Positions 8,492-17,489 of a stretch of DNA of 64,000 nucleotides are shown here, one piece after another. The translations under genes were made by a program, and so were the position numbers. The notes below the pieces were generated by a model. That model was given only the letters and a program-made list of their open reading frames with translations. It did no database searches and had not been told where the DNA came from. Position 1 is the stretch's first letter. Each line of letters starts with the position of its first letter. The DNA is taken from positions 4,692,001 to 4,756,000 of the forward strand of contig NZ_JAPZBC010000001.1 of NCBI RefSeq assembly GCF_027460265.1. Reading direction: 5' to 3'. The stretch is from Streptomyces sp. WMMC940 (GTDB lineage Bacteria > Actinomycetota > Actinomycetes > Streptomycetales > Streptomycetaceae).

Positions 8492-9457
8492 GTGTCCCAG
8501 GACCTCGAACCCCGTCTGCTCCGCGCCTTCCTCGCGGTCGCCGCCGAACTGCACTTCACCCGGGCCGCCGCCCGGCTGTACGTCGCCCAGCAGGCGCTCA
8601 GCCGCGACATCCGGCGGCTGGAGCGGGCGGTGGGCTCCGAGTTGTTCGTCCGGACCACCCGGCAGGTGCGGCTCACGGCCGAGGGCGAGCGGCTGCTGCC
8701 CTACGCACGGCGGGTGCTGGACGCCCACGACGCCCTGGCCTCCGCCTTCGCCGATACAGAGCGCCCGCTGCTCGTCGACGTGGGCGCCCCGGTGGGGACG
8801 GCCCACCGGCTGCTCGGCGAGGCCCGCGGTGCGGCCCCCGGCCTGGAGTTCGTGGCCCGCTACCTCAGCGGGCTCACCGGCGCCGCCGCGGAGATCGTCG
8901 CCGGCCGGCTCGACGTCTCCTTCGGCAGGATCGCCGGGATCGACGCGGCGCTGCGCTCCGAACTGGCCCACGAGCCGGTGCGCTACGAGCGGATGGCCGT
9001 ACTGCTCCACGACGCCCATCCGCTCGCGGCGCTCGACGCGGTGCCGGTGGACGCCCTGGCCGGGGAGACCCTGTACGCCGGCGCGGGCAACGCGGCCACC
9101 GCGGAGTGGACCGACCTCGCCGCCCGGCTCTTCGCCGGCCGCGGAATACGCATGGCCGCCCCCTTCCCCGAGATAGCCGGGCCGGAGGAGTTCGTGCGGG
9201 TGGTGCGCAAGCACGGCTGGTCGGTGCTGGCGAGCACCGAGTTCCTCCCGGTGCCGGGCATGGTCGTGCGGCCGCTCGTCGACCCCGTGCCGCTGTCGCC
9301 GGTCTCGCTGGTCCGGCGGCGCGGTCTGAGCCACCCCGGCCTCGGCGTCCTGCGTTCCGTCGCGGCCGAAATCGCCGCGTCGGAAGGGTGGCTGGACGTG
9401 CCGCCGGACGGCTGGCTGCCGGACGGCGACCGGGCCGCTATGGCGCGGAACACCTGA
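8492..9457 (+). CDS. LysR family transcriptional regulator
   Basis: 321 residues beginning at GTG. Residues 6-66 hold the LysR winged helix-turn-helix (LLRAFLAVAAELHFTRAAAR, then YVAQQALSRDIRRLERAVG and LFVRTTRQVRLTAEGERLL), followed by a substrate-binding domain of the periplasmic-binding fold. It diverges from the MFS gene, and the 83-base space between them should contain its operator; an AACA-N2-TGTT element at 8444-8453 is a weak candidate. By the usual logic of this family it probably activates or represses the neighbouring transporter in response to a small ligand, which is unknown. Confidence 0.92.
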   Translation: MSQDLEPRLLRAFLAVAAELHFTRAAARLYVAQQALSRDIRRLERAVGSELFVRTTRQVRLTAEGERLLPYARRVLDAHDALASAFADTERPLLVDVGAPVGTAHRLLGEARGAAPGLEFVARYLSGLTGAAAEIVAGRLDVSFGRIAGIDAALRSELAHEPVRYERMAVLLHDAHPLAALDAVPVDALAGETLYAGAGNAATAEWTDLAARLFAGRGIRMAAPFPEIAGPEEFVRVVRKHGWSVLASTEFLPVPGMVVRPLVDPVPLSPVSLVRRRGLSHPGLGVLRSVAAEIAASEGWLDVPPDGWLPDGDRAAMARNT

Positions 9458-9617
9458 CTCCGCGGCCCGGCCGTCAGCCGCGTGCGCTACATTCGTGGTC
9501 CGGGTGCAACGTGGTAGGGGGTGCTCGGCCCGGGTTTAGGGGGCCCGGTCCGACGGCAGGCGTCCGGTTCCGCCGGCGCTCCCACCTCTCCGTTCAGTGG
9601 GGGAAGAGCGTACAGCA

Positions 9618-10337
9618 GTGGAAAACAGGCCAGAAAAGTCCCGAATAGGGCACAGTCATGACCCCAATGAGGTCACGATCCAGATCGACAGCGTGGAGTT
9701 CAGGAACCTCCAGGCTGCCCGGATGAACCCCGGGACCCCTCAAGAAGACGCCGACGGGCCCGTGTTCGTCGACGAGAGCGGCCGTCGCAGCAAGAAGTTC
9801 CGTCGCATCGGATGGGTGCTGGCGCTCGTCTGCGCCGGCTATGCCGTAACCCTCGTGGTCGCCCTCATCGGCGGCAACTCCAACGCGCCGTCGCTCCTCA
9901 TCCCCGGGCCGGCGGACGACAAGGCGGACACCGCCGAGGAGACCCCGGGGCCCTCCGAGGCCCCGTCGGCCCCAGCCGGTGCCGAGGTCGTCGCGGGCGT
10001 CCCCTCGCCCTCCGGCAGCCCGGCCGACGTGCCGCGGCAGCCCGCCGGGTCCGCCGGCGAGCCGGGCGGCGACCGGAGCGGCAGCCCGTCGGGCGCCTCC
10101 GGCAGCGGCGCGGCCACCACCGGCGGCGCCGGCACCGGCGGGGCGACGACCGACCCGAAGCCCACCGTGTCCACGGCACCGGGCGGCACGGGAGGCGCCG
10201 GGAACACCGGCGGCACGGGCGGCGAGGAGCCGCCGCCGGACCCGGTCGACCCCACACCCAGCGAGACCGCGACGGAAGAACCCACCGGCGAGCCGGTGGC
10301 ACAGGGCCAGCAGCTGGCCGGGGAAGGTGCCGGCTAG
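9618..10337 (+). CDS. matA: MatA-like membrane protein of the polysaccharide operon
   Basis: 239 residues. Residues 1-55 are cytosolic and charged, one transmembrane helix follows (about 62-83, IGWVLALVCAGYAVTLVVALI), and the rest (about 85-239) is an extracytoplasmic low-complexity tail of Pro, Gly, Ser, Thr and acidic residues. GTG 9618 is chosen over an earlier GTG at 9597 because GGAAGAG lies about 10 bases before it. The stop codon touches the next start (TAGATG), so it is translationally coupled to the synthase. From memory, matA and matB of S. coelicolor and S. lividans direct a poly-N-acetylglucosamine-type glue for hyphal aggregation; position and partner here fit. No catalytic domain is visible. 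Confidence 0.65.
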   Translation: MENRPEKSRIGHSHDPNEVTIQIDSVEFRNLQAARMNPGTPQEDADGPVFVDESGRRSKKFRRIGWVLALVCAGYAVTLVVALIGGNSNAPSLLIPGPADDKADTAEETPGPSEAPSAPAGAEVVAGVPSPSGSPADVPRQPAGSAGEPGGDRSGSPSGASGSGAATTGGAGTGGATTDPKPTVSTAPGGTGGAGNTGGTGGEEPPPDPVDPTPSETATEEPTGEPVAQGQQLAGEGAG

Positions 10338-12536
10338 ATGACCGCCTCCAGCAGACGGGCCGTCCGGCGCAAGAAGAGTGCCAGGCGGTCCGCCGCTCGG
10401 CGCAGGCTTCCCATGCGCTATCTGCTGCCCTCGCTCTTCCTCGTCGCGCTCCTCGCGATGCTCATGCTGCGCGGCTATGTGCACAGCGAGATCCTCGCCG
10501 ACCACCGTGTGCGCCCCCCGGCCTCCAACGGCCAGGTGCCCCAGCAGATACTGAACGGCGGGCCCGTCATCGACGCCCGAACCCCCGGCGAGCCCAAGGC
10601 GCTCAGCGTCCCGGACAAGAACCTGGTGCTGACCTTCGACGACGGGCCCGACCCGGTGTGGACGCCGAAGGTCCTCGACAAGCTGAAGCAGTACGACGCC
10701 CATGCGGTGTTCTTCGTGACCGGCACGATGGCCTCCCGCCATCCGGAACTGGTGCAGAGGATGGTCGCGGAGGGCCACGAACTCGGCCTGCACACCTTCA
10801 ACCACCCCGATCTGGCGCTCCAGACGCAGAGCCGGATCGACTGGGAGCTCTCGCAGAACCAGCTGGCGCTCGCGGGCGCCGCCGGTATCCGCACCTCGCT
10901 GTTCCGGCCCCCGTACTCGTCCTTCTCGGCCGCCCTGGACGACAAGTCCTGGCCGGTCACCGAGTACATCGGCAGCCGCGGCTACATCACCGCGTTCAAC
11001 GACACGGACAGCGAGGACTGGAAGCGCCCGGGCGTCGAGGCGATCATCAAGCGCGCCACTCCCGAGGGCACCAAGGGCTCCATCGTGCTGATGCACGACT
11101 CCGGCGGTGACCGCTCCCAGACCGTGGCCGCCCTCAGCCGCTTCCTGCCCGACATGGAGGAGCGCGGCTACCGGTTCGCGAACCTCACCGAGGCACTCGG
11201 CGCGCCCAGCGCCCACACGCCGGTCAGCGGACCGGAGCTGTGGAAGGGCAAGGCGTGGGTCGGCGCCGTCGCCGTCTCCGAGAGGACCACCTCGGCACTG
11301 ACCGTCGGCCTCGCCGTGATCGGTGTGCTGGTCTTCCTCCGCTTCGGCCTGATGCTGCTGCTCTCCTTCGGCCACGCCCGCAAGGTGCGCCGCCGCCGCT
11401 TCCGATGGGGTCCGGCCGTCACCGAACCCGTGACGGTGCTGGTCCCCGCGTACAACGAGAAGGAGTGCATCGAGAACACGGTGCGCTCGCTGATGGAGAG
11501 CGACCACCCGATCGAGGTCATCGTCATCGACGACGGCTCGTCGGACGGGACCGCCGACATCGTCGACGACATGTGGCTGCCCAATGTCCGGGTCGTGCGC
11601 CAGGCCAACGCGGGCAAGCCGGAAGCCCTCAACAACGGCATCCGCAACGCCCGCCACGACATCATCGTGATGATGGACGGGGACACGGTCTTCGAGCCGT
11701 CCACCGTCCGCGAACTGGTCCAGCCCTTCGGCGATCCGCGCGTCGGCGCCGTCGCGGGCAACGCCAAGGTCGGTAACCGGGACAGCCTGATCGGTGCCTG
11801 GCAGCACATCGAGTACGTCATGGGCTTCAACCTGGACCGCCGCATGTACGACGTGCTGCGGTGCATGCCCACGATCCCAGGCGCGGTCGGCGCCTTCCGC
11901 CGCCAGGCCCTGGAGCGGGTCGGCGGCATGAGCGACGACACCCTCGCCGAGGACACCGACATCACCATGGCCATCCACCGCGACGGCTGGCGCGTGGTGT
12001 ACGCGGAGCGGGCCCGCGCCTGGACCGAGGCGCCGGAGTCCGTGCAGCAGCTGTGGTCCCAGCGCTACCGCTGGTCGTACGGCACGATGCAGGCGATCTG
12101 GAAGCACCGCCGCTCCGTGATCGAGAGCGGTCCCTCCGGCCGCTTCGGCCGGGTCGGCCTGCCGCTCGTCTCGCTGTTCATGGTGCTGTTCCCACTGCTC
12201 GCCCCGCTGATCGACGTCTTCCTGCTCTACGGGCTCGTCTTCGGCCCCACGCAGAAGACGGTCGTCGCCTGGCTCGGCGTCCTCGCCATCCAGGCCGTGT
12301 GCGCCGCCTACGCGTTCCGGCTCGACAAGGAACGCATGGTGCATCTGATCTCCCTGCCCCTCCAGCAACTCCTGTACCGGCAGCTCATGTACGTGGTGCT
12401 GCTCCAGTCCTGGATCACCGCCCTCACCGGCGGCCGCCTCCGCTGGCAGAAGCTGCGGCGCACCGGAGTGGTGGAGGCGCCGGGTTCGATTCCGACCCAG
12501 CGCCAGGGCAGTGACGAGCGGAGGCCCGTCGGATGA
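10338..12536 (+). CDS. matB: MatB-like bifunctional polysaccharide deacetylase/glycosyltransferase
   Basis: 732 residues combining two enzymes. After a basic N-terminus and a membrane helix (about 28-46) comes a NodB deacetylase domain (about 92-290) with TFDDGPD (99-105; metal and catalytic Asp) and HTFNH (152-156; metal His). A helix near 320-345 leads into a GT2 processive synthase domain (about 370-600) with DDGSSDGT, DGDTVF, EDTDIT and QRYRW, the D, DxD, TED-like and QxxRW motifs, then further helices. Such fusions both polymerise N-acetylglucosamine and trim acetyl groups. In Streptomyces MatB makes a beta-1,6-GlcNAc-like polymer promoting hyphal clumping and adhesion (recalled literature). 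All key residues are present. Confidence 0.88.
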   Translation: MTASSRRAVRRKKSARRSAARRRLPMRYLLPSLFLVALLAMLMLRGYVHSEILADHRVRPPASNGQVPQQILNGGPVIDARTPGEPKALSVPDKNLVLTFDDGPDPVWTPKVLDKLKQYDAHAVFFVTGTMASRHPELVQRMVAEGHELGLHTFNHPDLALQTQSRIDWELSQNQLALAGAAGIRTSLFRPPYSSFSAALDDKSWPVTEYIGSRGYITAFNDTDSEDWKRPGVEAIIKRATPEGTKGSIVLMHDSGGDRSQTVAALSRFLPDMEERGYRFANLTEALGAPSAHTPVSGPELWKGKAWVGAVAVSERTTSALTVGLAVIGVLVFLRFGLMLLLSFGHARKVRRRRFRWGPAVTEPVTVLVPAYNEKECIENTVRSLMESDHPIEVIVIDDGSSDGTADIVDDMWLPNVRVVRQANAGKPEALNNGIRNARHDIIVMMDGDTVFEPSTVRELVQPFGDPRVGAVAGNAKVGNRDSLIGAWQHIEYVMGFNLDRRMYDVLRCMPTIPGAVGAFRRQALERVGGMSDDTLAEDTDITMAIHRDGWRVVYAERARAWTEAPESVQQLWSQRYRWSYGTMQAIWKHRRSVIESGPSGRFGRVGLPLVSLFMVLFPLLAPLIDVFLLYGLVFGPTQKTVVAWLGVLAIQAVCAAYAFRLDKERMVHLISLPLQQLLYRQLMYVVLLQSWITALTGGRLRWQKLRRTGVVEAPGSIPTQRQGSDERRPVG

Positions 12537-13807
12537 CCTCGCCCCCGCTCGACCTGGGCGACACCCCTCCGGCCGGGGCACGGCACCGGGCCGGCGCGAC
12601 CGCGCTCGCGGCCCCTCAGACCGCGCCCTCCGCCGCTCCGAAGCGGCCGGGCCGGGACCGCTACCTCGACCTGCTGCGCTCCATCGCCCTGGTTCGCGTG
12701 ATCGTGTACCACATCTTCGGCTGGGCCTGGCTGACGGTGCTCTTCCCGTCGATGGGCGTGATGTTCGCGCTCGCCGGCTCGCTGATGGCGCGCTCGCTGG
12801 CGCGGCCCGCCTGGGGCGTCATCCGGGGCCGTGTCCGGCGGCTGCTGCCGCCGATGTGGGCGTTCTCGGCCTTCGTCCTGCCCGTGATCTTCTACTTCGG
12901 CTGGAAGCCGGTGAAGGAGGAGGGGATCTGGTGGTTCGTCAAACTGGCCTGGTACATCGTCCCGGTCGGCGCGCCGCCGTACCCCTGGCACAGCGGTGAC
13001 GCCTCGGGCCTGCTCGAGGACACCTGGGCGGTCCAGGCTGCGGGTCCGCTCTGGTACATCCGCGCCTATCTGTGGTTCGTGATCGCCTCGCCGCTGCTGC
13101 TGTGGGCCTTCCGCAGGCTGCCGTGGGCGACGCTCCTCGCCCCGCTCGCGCTCACGGCGGTCGTCGGCTCCGGGTTGTTCAAGATCCCCGGCGAGACGGG
13201 CAACGCCATCACCGACTTCGCCACCTACGGATCCTGCTGGGTGCTCGGCTTCGCCCACCAGGAGGGCATGTTCGAGAAGCTCCCGCGGTACGTCTTCGTG
13301 TCCGCTTCCTCGCTGATCATGGCCTTCGGCCTGTGGTGGGCGTCGTGGCATCTGGGCCCGGACGGCTGGGACCTCAACGACATCCCGCTCGCCCAGGCCA
13401 CCTGGTCGTTCGGTTTCTGTGTGATCCTGCTCGCGTACTCCCCCTCCTGGCAGCGGCTCCCGGGGAGGCTCGCGCACTTCGACGGCCTGATCACCCTGTC
13501 CAACAACCGGGCCGTGACGATCTACCTCTGGCACAACCTGCTGATCATGGCGACGATCCCGGTCATCGATCTGCTCTGGAGGATCCCGGGCGTCTGGCCG
13601 ACGTACTCGGGCTATCTGGAGCGGGCGTACCCGGTCCTCATGCTGATCGTCGTCTTCCCGCTCATCGGGTTGATGATCATGGCCGTGGGTTGGCTGGAGG
13701 ACGTCGCCGCCAAGCGCCGCCCCCGACTGTGGCCGAACGGCGCGACGCGGGAGAAGGCGCCGAGGGGGAGGGCCGTCCGCGGACGGGGGCGCTCACACCG
13801 CGTCTGA
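12533..13807 (+). CDS. membrane acyltransferase (acyltransferase 3 family)
   Basis: 424 residues with about ten transmembrane helices. It overlaps the end of matB by 4 bases (ATGA), so it belongs to that operon. The N-terminal motif RDRYLDLLRSIALVRVIVYHIFGWAW carries the Arg and His expected in acyltransferase-3 proteins, which transfer acetyl or other acyl groups to sugars on the outer side of the membrane. A positively charged cytosolic tail (about 390-424) ends it. The likely task is O-acylation of the polymer made by MatB, which would change its charge and solubility; this is inferred from the operon and the family, since the substrate is not encoded in the sequence. Confidence 0.85.
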   Translation: MTSPPLDLGDTPPAGARHRAGATALAAPQTAPSAAPKRPGRDRYLDLLRSIALVRVIVYHIFGWAWLTVLFPSMGVMFALAGSLMARSLARPAWGVIRGRVRRLLPPMWAFSAFVLPVIFYFGWKPVKEEGIWWFVKLAWYIVPVGAPPYPWHSGDASGLLEDTWAVQAAGPLWYIRAYLWFVIASPLLLWAFRRLPWATLLAPLALTAVVGSGLFKIPGETGNAITDFATYGSCWVLGFAHQEGMFEKLPRYVFVSASSLIMAFGLWWASWHLGPDGWDLNDIPLAQATWSFGFCVILLAYSPSWQRLPGRLAHFDGLITLSNNRAVTIYLWHNLLIMATIPVIDLLWRIPGVWPTYSGYLERAYPVLMLIVVFPLIGLMIMAVGWLEDVAAKRRPRLWPNGATREKAPRGRAVRGRGRSHRV

Positions 13808-13872
13808 GCACCTGGTGAGAGCAAGGTTCCACCGCGGTCATCTCGCGCCACGGAGCTGAAACCCGCCGTGCC

Positions 13873-13878
13873 TAGCGT
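13873..13878 (+). promoter_or_regulatory. -10 box for the nitrate transporter gene
   Basis: TAGCGT lies 36 bases before the narK ATG and is framed by an ACCCG/CGGGT inverted repeat (13861-13865, 13879-13883). No clear -35 is seen, as expected for an activator-dependent promoter. GlnR and NnaR are the known activators of nitrate genes in Streptomyces; I could not identify a convincing GlnR box. Confidence 0.35.
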
Positions 13879-13914
13879 CGGGTCCACTACCCGGAGCATC
13901 AGTGGAGGCACGCC

Positions 13915-15267
13915 ATGGCCGGCAGGTGGATCGAGCAGTGGGACCCGGAGGACGAGACGTTCTGGGAGGCGGAAGGCAAGCACATCGCCAAGCGGAACCT
14001 GATCTTCTCGGTGATCTCCGAGCACATCGGATTCTCCGTGTGGAGCATGTTCTCGGTGATGGCCCTCTTCATGGGGCCCCAGTACGGCATCGACCCGGCG
14101 GGGAAGTTCTTCCTGGTCGCCGTCGCCTCTCTGGTCGGCGCGGCACTGCGGGTGCCCTACGGGTTCGCGGTCGCCCGGTTCGGCGGCCGGAACTGGACGA
14201 TCCTCAGTGCCGGCATGCTGCTGGTGCCGACCGTCGCCCTGTTCGCCGTCATGGAACCGGGAACGTCGTACACCACCTTCATGGTGGTCGCGATCCTCAC
14301 CGGCGTCGGCGGGGCGAACTTCGCCTCCTCCATGACCAACATCAACAGTTTCTATCCGCTGCGCCTCAAGGGCTGGGCGCTCGGTATGAACGCGGGCGGC
14401 GGCAACATCGGCGTGGCCGTGGTGCAGCTGCTCGGTCTGCTGGTCATCGCGACCGCCGGAGCCACCCAGCCGCGGCTGCTGGTGGGCCTCTACATTCCGC
14501 TGATCATCATGGCCACCGTGCTCAGCGCCACGTACATGAACAACCTCGGTCCGGTGAAGAACGACTCCGGCGCCGCCAAGGAGGCCGTCAGGGACAACCA
14601 CACCTGGATCATGTCCTTCCTCTACATCGGCACCTTCGGCTCCTTCATCGGCTACAGCTTCGCCTTCGGACTCGTCCTGCAGAACCAGTTCGGCCGTACC
14701 CCGCTGCAGGCCGCCTCGCTCACCTTCGTCGGCCCGCTGCTCGGTTCGCTCATCCGTCCCGTCGGCGGCCATCTCGCCGACCGGCTCGGCGGGGCGAGGG
14801 TGACCCTGTGGAACTTCGCCCTCATGACCGCCGCGGTCGGCGTGGTGGTGGCCGCCTCCGTGCAGAAGTCGCTGACCCTGTTCATCGCCGGATTCATCGT
14901 CCTGTTCATCCTCACCGGCATCGGCAACGGGTCGACGTACAAGATGATTCCCGGCATCTACCGGGCCAAGGCGCAGGCCAAGGGCCTCTTGGGCGAGGAG
15001 GCCCAGATCTACGCCCGACGGCTGTCGGGAGCGACCATGGCCCTGATCGGCGCGGTCGGTGCCTTCGGCGGGCTCGGCATCAACCTCGCCCTTCGGCAGT
15101 CCTTCCTCACCTCGGGCAGCGGGACGAGCGCCTTCGTGGTCTTCCTCGGCTACTACGTGCTGTGCTTCGCGGTCACCTGGGCGGTATACCTTCGCAGGCC
15201 CGCACGGACCGTCGCACCGGCCACGACGACCGAGAAGAAGCCGCAGCTCAGCTACGCCGAGGTGTGA
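13915..15267 (+). CDS. narK: nitrate/nitrite transporter, NarK/MFS family
   Basis: 450 residues with about 12 membrane helices. The N-terminus (WIEQWDPEDETFWE) is typical of the actinobacterial NarK2 group. Helix 5 carries the nitrate signature GMNAGGGNIGVAVVQ and a second Gly-rich copy, GIGNGSTYKMIPGIY, appears in the second half; these Gly-rich stretches line the nitrate path. It should import nitrate, export nitrite, or exchange the two. The nnaR regulator follows at once, tying the transporter to nitrogen control. A ribosome site (GGAGG) sits 8 bases before ATG 13915. Confidence 0.92.
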   Translation: MAGRWIEQWDPEDETFWEAEGKHIAKRNLIFSVISEHIGFSVWSMFSVMALFMGPQYGIDPAGKFFLVAVASLVGAALRVPYGFAVARFGGRNWTILSAGMLLVPTVALFAVMEPGTSYTTFMVVAILTGVGGANFASSMTNINSFYPLRLKGWALGMNAGGGNIGVAVVQLLGLLVIATAGATQPRLLVGLYIPLIIMATVLSATYMNNLGPVKNDSGAAKEAVRDNHTWIMSFLYIGTFGSFIGYSFAFGLVLQNQFGRTPLQAASLTFVGPLLGSLIRPVGGHLADRLGGARVTLWNFALMTAAVGVVVAASVQKSLTLFIAGFIVLFILTGIGNGSTYKMIPGIYRAKAQAKGLLGEEAQIYARRLSGATMALIGAVGAFGGLGINLALRQSFLTSGSGTSAFVVFLGYYVLCFAVTWAVYLRRPARTVAPATTTEKKPQLSYAEV

Positions 15268-15304
15268 GCAGGAGTGCCTCGTAACCACGGGGAAACGCAG
15301 CCGA

Positions 15305-15338
15305 ACCGAGCCTGTCACGCTTCCTTGCCAGGCTCGGT
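15305..15338 (+). promoter_or_regulatory. 10-bp hairpin between narK and nnaR
   Basis: ACCGAGCCTG (15305-15314) and CAGGCTCGGT (15329-15338) are exact inverted arms around a 14-base loop. It begins 38 bases after the narK stop and ends 4 bases before the proposed nnaR ATG at 15343. It may weaken read-through or cover the nnaR ribosome site. If instead nnaR starts at GTG 15274, the hairpin is inside the gene. Confidence 0.55.
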
Positions 15339-15342
15339 CGGC

Positions 15343-16497
15343 ATGTACCACGAACAGCACGCCGCCGCCGCGGTCGCCCCGCTCTCGGGCTTCACGGTCG
15401 GGGTCACCGCGGCCAGGCGCGCGGACGAACTGGGCGCGCTGCTGCAGCGCCGCGGGGCCACGGTGCTGCACGCACCCGCCCTGCGGATCGTGCCGCTCGC
15501 GGACGACGGCGAGTTGCTCGCCGCCACCAAGGAACTCATCGACAACGCCCCGGACGTGGTGGTCGCCACCACGGCGATCGGATTCCGGGGCTGGGTGGAG
15601 GCCGCCGACGGCTGGGGCTTCGGCGAGGAACTGCTCGCCTGCCTGCGCGGCGTCGAGCTCCTCGCCCGCGGCCCGAAGGTGAAGGGCGCGATCCGGGCGG
15701 CCGGGCTGACGGAGGAGTGGTCGCCCACGTCCGAGTCGATGGCCGAGGTGCTGGACCGGCTCCTCGACGAAGGCGTCGCGGACCGCCGGGTGGCGCTGCA
15801 GCTGCACGGCGAACCGCTTCCGGGATTCGTCGAGGCGCTGCGGGCCGGGGGCGCCGAGGTCGTCGTCGTCCCCGTCTACCGGTGGATGCCCCCGGAGGAC
15901 CTCGCTCCGCTGGACCGGCTGCTCGACGCGACGGTGGGGCGGTCCCTGGACGCGGTGACGTTCACCAGCGCCCCCGCCGCGGCATCGCTGTTCTCCCGCG
16001 CCGAGGACCGCGGAGTGCTGCCGGAGCTGCTCGACGCCCTCGCCCACGACGTGCTGCCGGCCTGCGTGGGACCGGTCACGGCCCTTCCGCTCCAGGCGCG
16101 GGGGCTGGACACGGTTCAGCCCGACCGCTTCCGGCTGGGCCCGCTCGTCCAACTGCTCTGCCTCGAACTTCCCTCGCGGGCCCGGACCTTGCCGGTGGCC
16201 GGCCGCCAGGTCGAGATCCGCGGTCATGCCGTCCTCGTCGACGGCGTCGTACGGCCGGTGCCGCCGGCCGGGATGTCGCTGCTCAACGCCCTGGCCCGCC
16301 GCCCCGGCTGGGTCGTCTCCCGCGCGGAACTGCTGCGTGCCCTGCCCGGCGCCGGCCGTGACGAGCACGCCGTGGAGACGGCGATGGCCCGTCTCCGCAC
16401 GGCCCTCGGCGTCCCCAACCTCATCCAGACCGTGGTGAAGCGGGGCTACCGGCTGGCACTCGACCCGGCGGTCGACACCAAGTACGCGGACGCCTGA
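15343..16497 (+). CDS. nnaR: NnaR-like uroporphyrinogen-III synthase/DNA-binding regulator
   Basis: 384 residues from ATG 15343 (an in-frame GTG at 15274 would add 23 residues of non-domain sequence). The first two thirds are a HemD (uroporphyrinogen-III synthase) fold, starting GFTVGVTAARRADELGALL. The last 100 residues are an OmpR-type winged helix (MSLLNALARRPGWVVSRAEL, then HAVETAMARLRTALG and VKRGYRLAL). This fusion beside a NarK gene matches NnaR, which in S. coelicolor works with GlnR to activate nitrate and nitrite assimilation genes (recalled). The HemD domain may sense a tetrapyrrole-related ligand such as siroheme, the nitrite reductase cofactor; that part is inference. Confidence 0.85.
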   Translation: MYHEQHAAAAVAPLSGFTVGVTAARRADELGALLQRRGATVLHAPALRIVPLADDGELLAATKELIDNAPDVVVATTAIGFRGWVEAADGWGFGEELLACLRGVELLARGPKVKGAIRAAGLTEEWSPTSESMAEVLDRLLDEGVADRRVALQLHGEPLPGFVEALRAGGAEVVVVPVYRWMPPEDLAPLDRLLDATVGRSLDAVTFTSAPAAASLFSRAEDRGVLPELLDALAHDVLPACVGPVTALPLQARGLDTVQPDRFRLGPLVQLLCLELPSRARTLPVAGRQVEIRGHAVLVDGVVRPVPPAGMSLLNALARRPGWVVSRAELLRALPGAGRDEHAVETAMARLRTALGVPNLIQTVVKRGYRLALDPAVDTKYADA

Positions 16498-16711
16498 GGG
16501 GGCGCGGGGCGCCAACGCCGGCCCCCGCGGGCCCGGTGACGGCACCTCGCGGCGACGGCGCCGCCGACGCCCGCGCGGTGAACACCCCCGGAGGTGTCCC
16601 GTCGTCCCGCGTGGGATCGGGGCGCGCCCGGCCGCCCGACGCCCCGGGCTCGTACCCGGGGTTCGTTCCCGGGGGGTTCCCGGGGCGGGCTCGCAGAGGC
16701 ACCCTGAGTCC

Positions 16712-17305
16712 ATGGGCATCGGCTCGTACGACGGGCGGTTCGACTCCGGGCGCGTCTGCCTGGACCTCGTGGCGGCGGGGCCGGAGGACCCCGGAAGGCT
16801 CGGGCGGTGGCTCATGGCGGCCGGACTGCTGCCGCCGGGCACTCCGCTGGGCGCGGTGACCGCGCGGTGGGTGCCCCCGTTCCGCGAACTCCGCGCCTGT
16901 GTGGAGGGCTTGGTGGACGCCCAGATCGACCATCGTCCGGGCGTACCCGCTCCCGGGCGCCACGGCGTTCCGGACGGCGCCCTCGTACGGCTCAACGCGT
17001 TCGCCTCCGCCTCCGCCCCGCCCGCCGTCACGGCCGTGCGCGACGACGAGGGCGAACTCGTCCGGGCCCCGCTCGCCCGCCCCGAATGCGCCGCGCTGCT
17101 CGCCGCCGTCGCCCGCGACGCGGTGGACCTGCTCACCGATCCCGTGGCCCGCGCCAGGCTCCGCCGCTGCGAGGGCGACGGCTGCCGCCGTGTGTATCTC
17201 GACACATCCCGGGGCCGGCGTCGTCGTTGGTGCTCCAGCGAGGTGTGCGGCAATCGGGAGCGCGTGGCGCGGCACCGGCGTCGTGCGGCGCTCTCCAGGG
17301 CCTGA
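16712..17305 (+). CDS. CGNR zinc finger domain protein
   Basis: 197 residues. The N-terminal part (YDGRFDSGRVCLDLVAAGP) is the ABATE-like domain commonly found in this family, and the C-terminus has the zinc finger with CEGDGCRRVYLDTS followed by WCSSEVCGNRERVARHR, giving the four Cys and the CGNR motif. Members are thought to be transcription regulators; no target is known here. It stands alone: 214 bases separate it from nnaR and 184 from sigU. The upstream gap holds a G-rich stretch with several CCCGGGG copies (about 16653-16686). Confidence 0.88.
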   Translation: MGIGSYDGRFDSGRVCLDLVAAGPEDPGRLGRWLMAAGLLPPGTPLGAVTARWVPPFRELRACVEGLVDAQIDHRPGVPAPGRHGVPDGALVRLNAFASASAPPAVTAVRDDEGELVRAPLARPECAALLAAVARDAVDLLTDPVARARLRRCEGDGCRRVYLDTSRGRRRRWCSSEVCGNRERVARHRRRAALSRA

Positions 17306-17384
17306 CAGGAGATCATTTCGCGGCGCTATGACCGGTATCGCCGACCGGATCGGCGGGCAACCGGGCGTCACGCCGAAAAATCTT

Positions 17385-17411
17385 GGAAGTTTTTCCCGGA
17401 CGCGTTGAGTC
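17385..17411 (+). promoter_or_regulatory. possible ECF-type promoter upstream of sigU
   Basis: GGAAG (17385-17389), about 16-17 bases and GAGTC (17407-17411) resemble the GGAAC / GTC boxes used by many ECF sigma factors, 79 bases before the sigma gene. It would fit self-regulation. The match is short and could be chance. Confidence 0.3.
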
Positions 17412-17489
17412 GATCGGCGGCCCCCTCCGTAGTGATGGACGACAGACAAGCAGTCAGACATCAGACAGGGTCTCGACCGGGAGGTTCAG

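Noticed and set aside
9594..12581. Long antisense frame opposite matA and matB
   Set aside because: Shadow of high-GC codon bias; no domain, and the plus strand carries intact enzyme motifs.
13809..13870. Possible GlnR box upstream of narK
   Set aside because: A periodic GTNAC/GAAAC-like series was considered but only one half-site matches; not convincing by eye.
13612..17316. 3.7-kb open minus-strand frame across narK, nnaR and the CGNR gene
   Set aside because: High-GC third positions keep the antisense frame open; the translation is rich in Arg, Gly, His and Asp and matches no family, while the plus-strand genes are clear.
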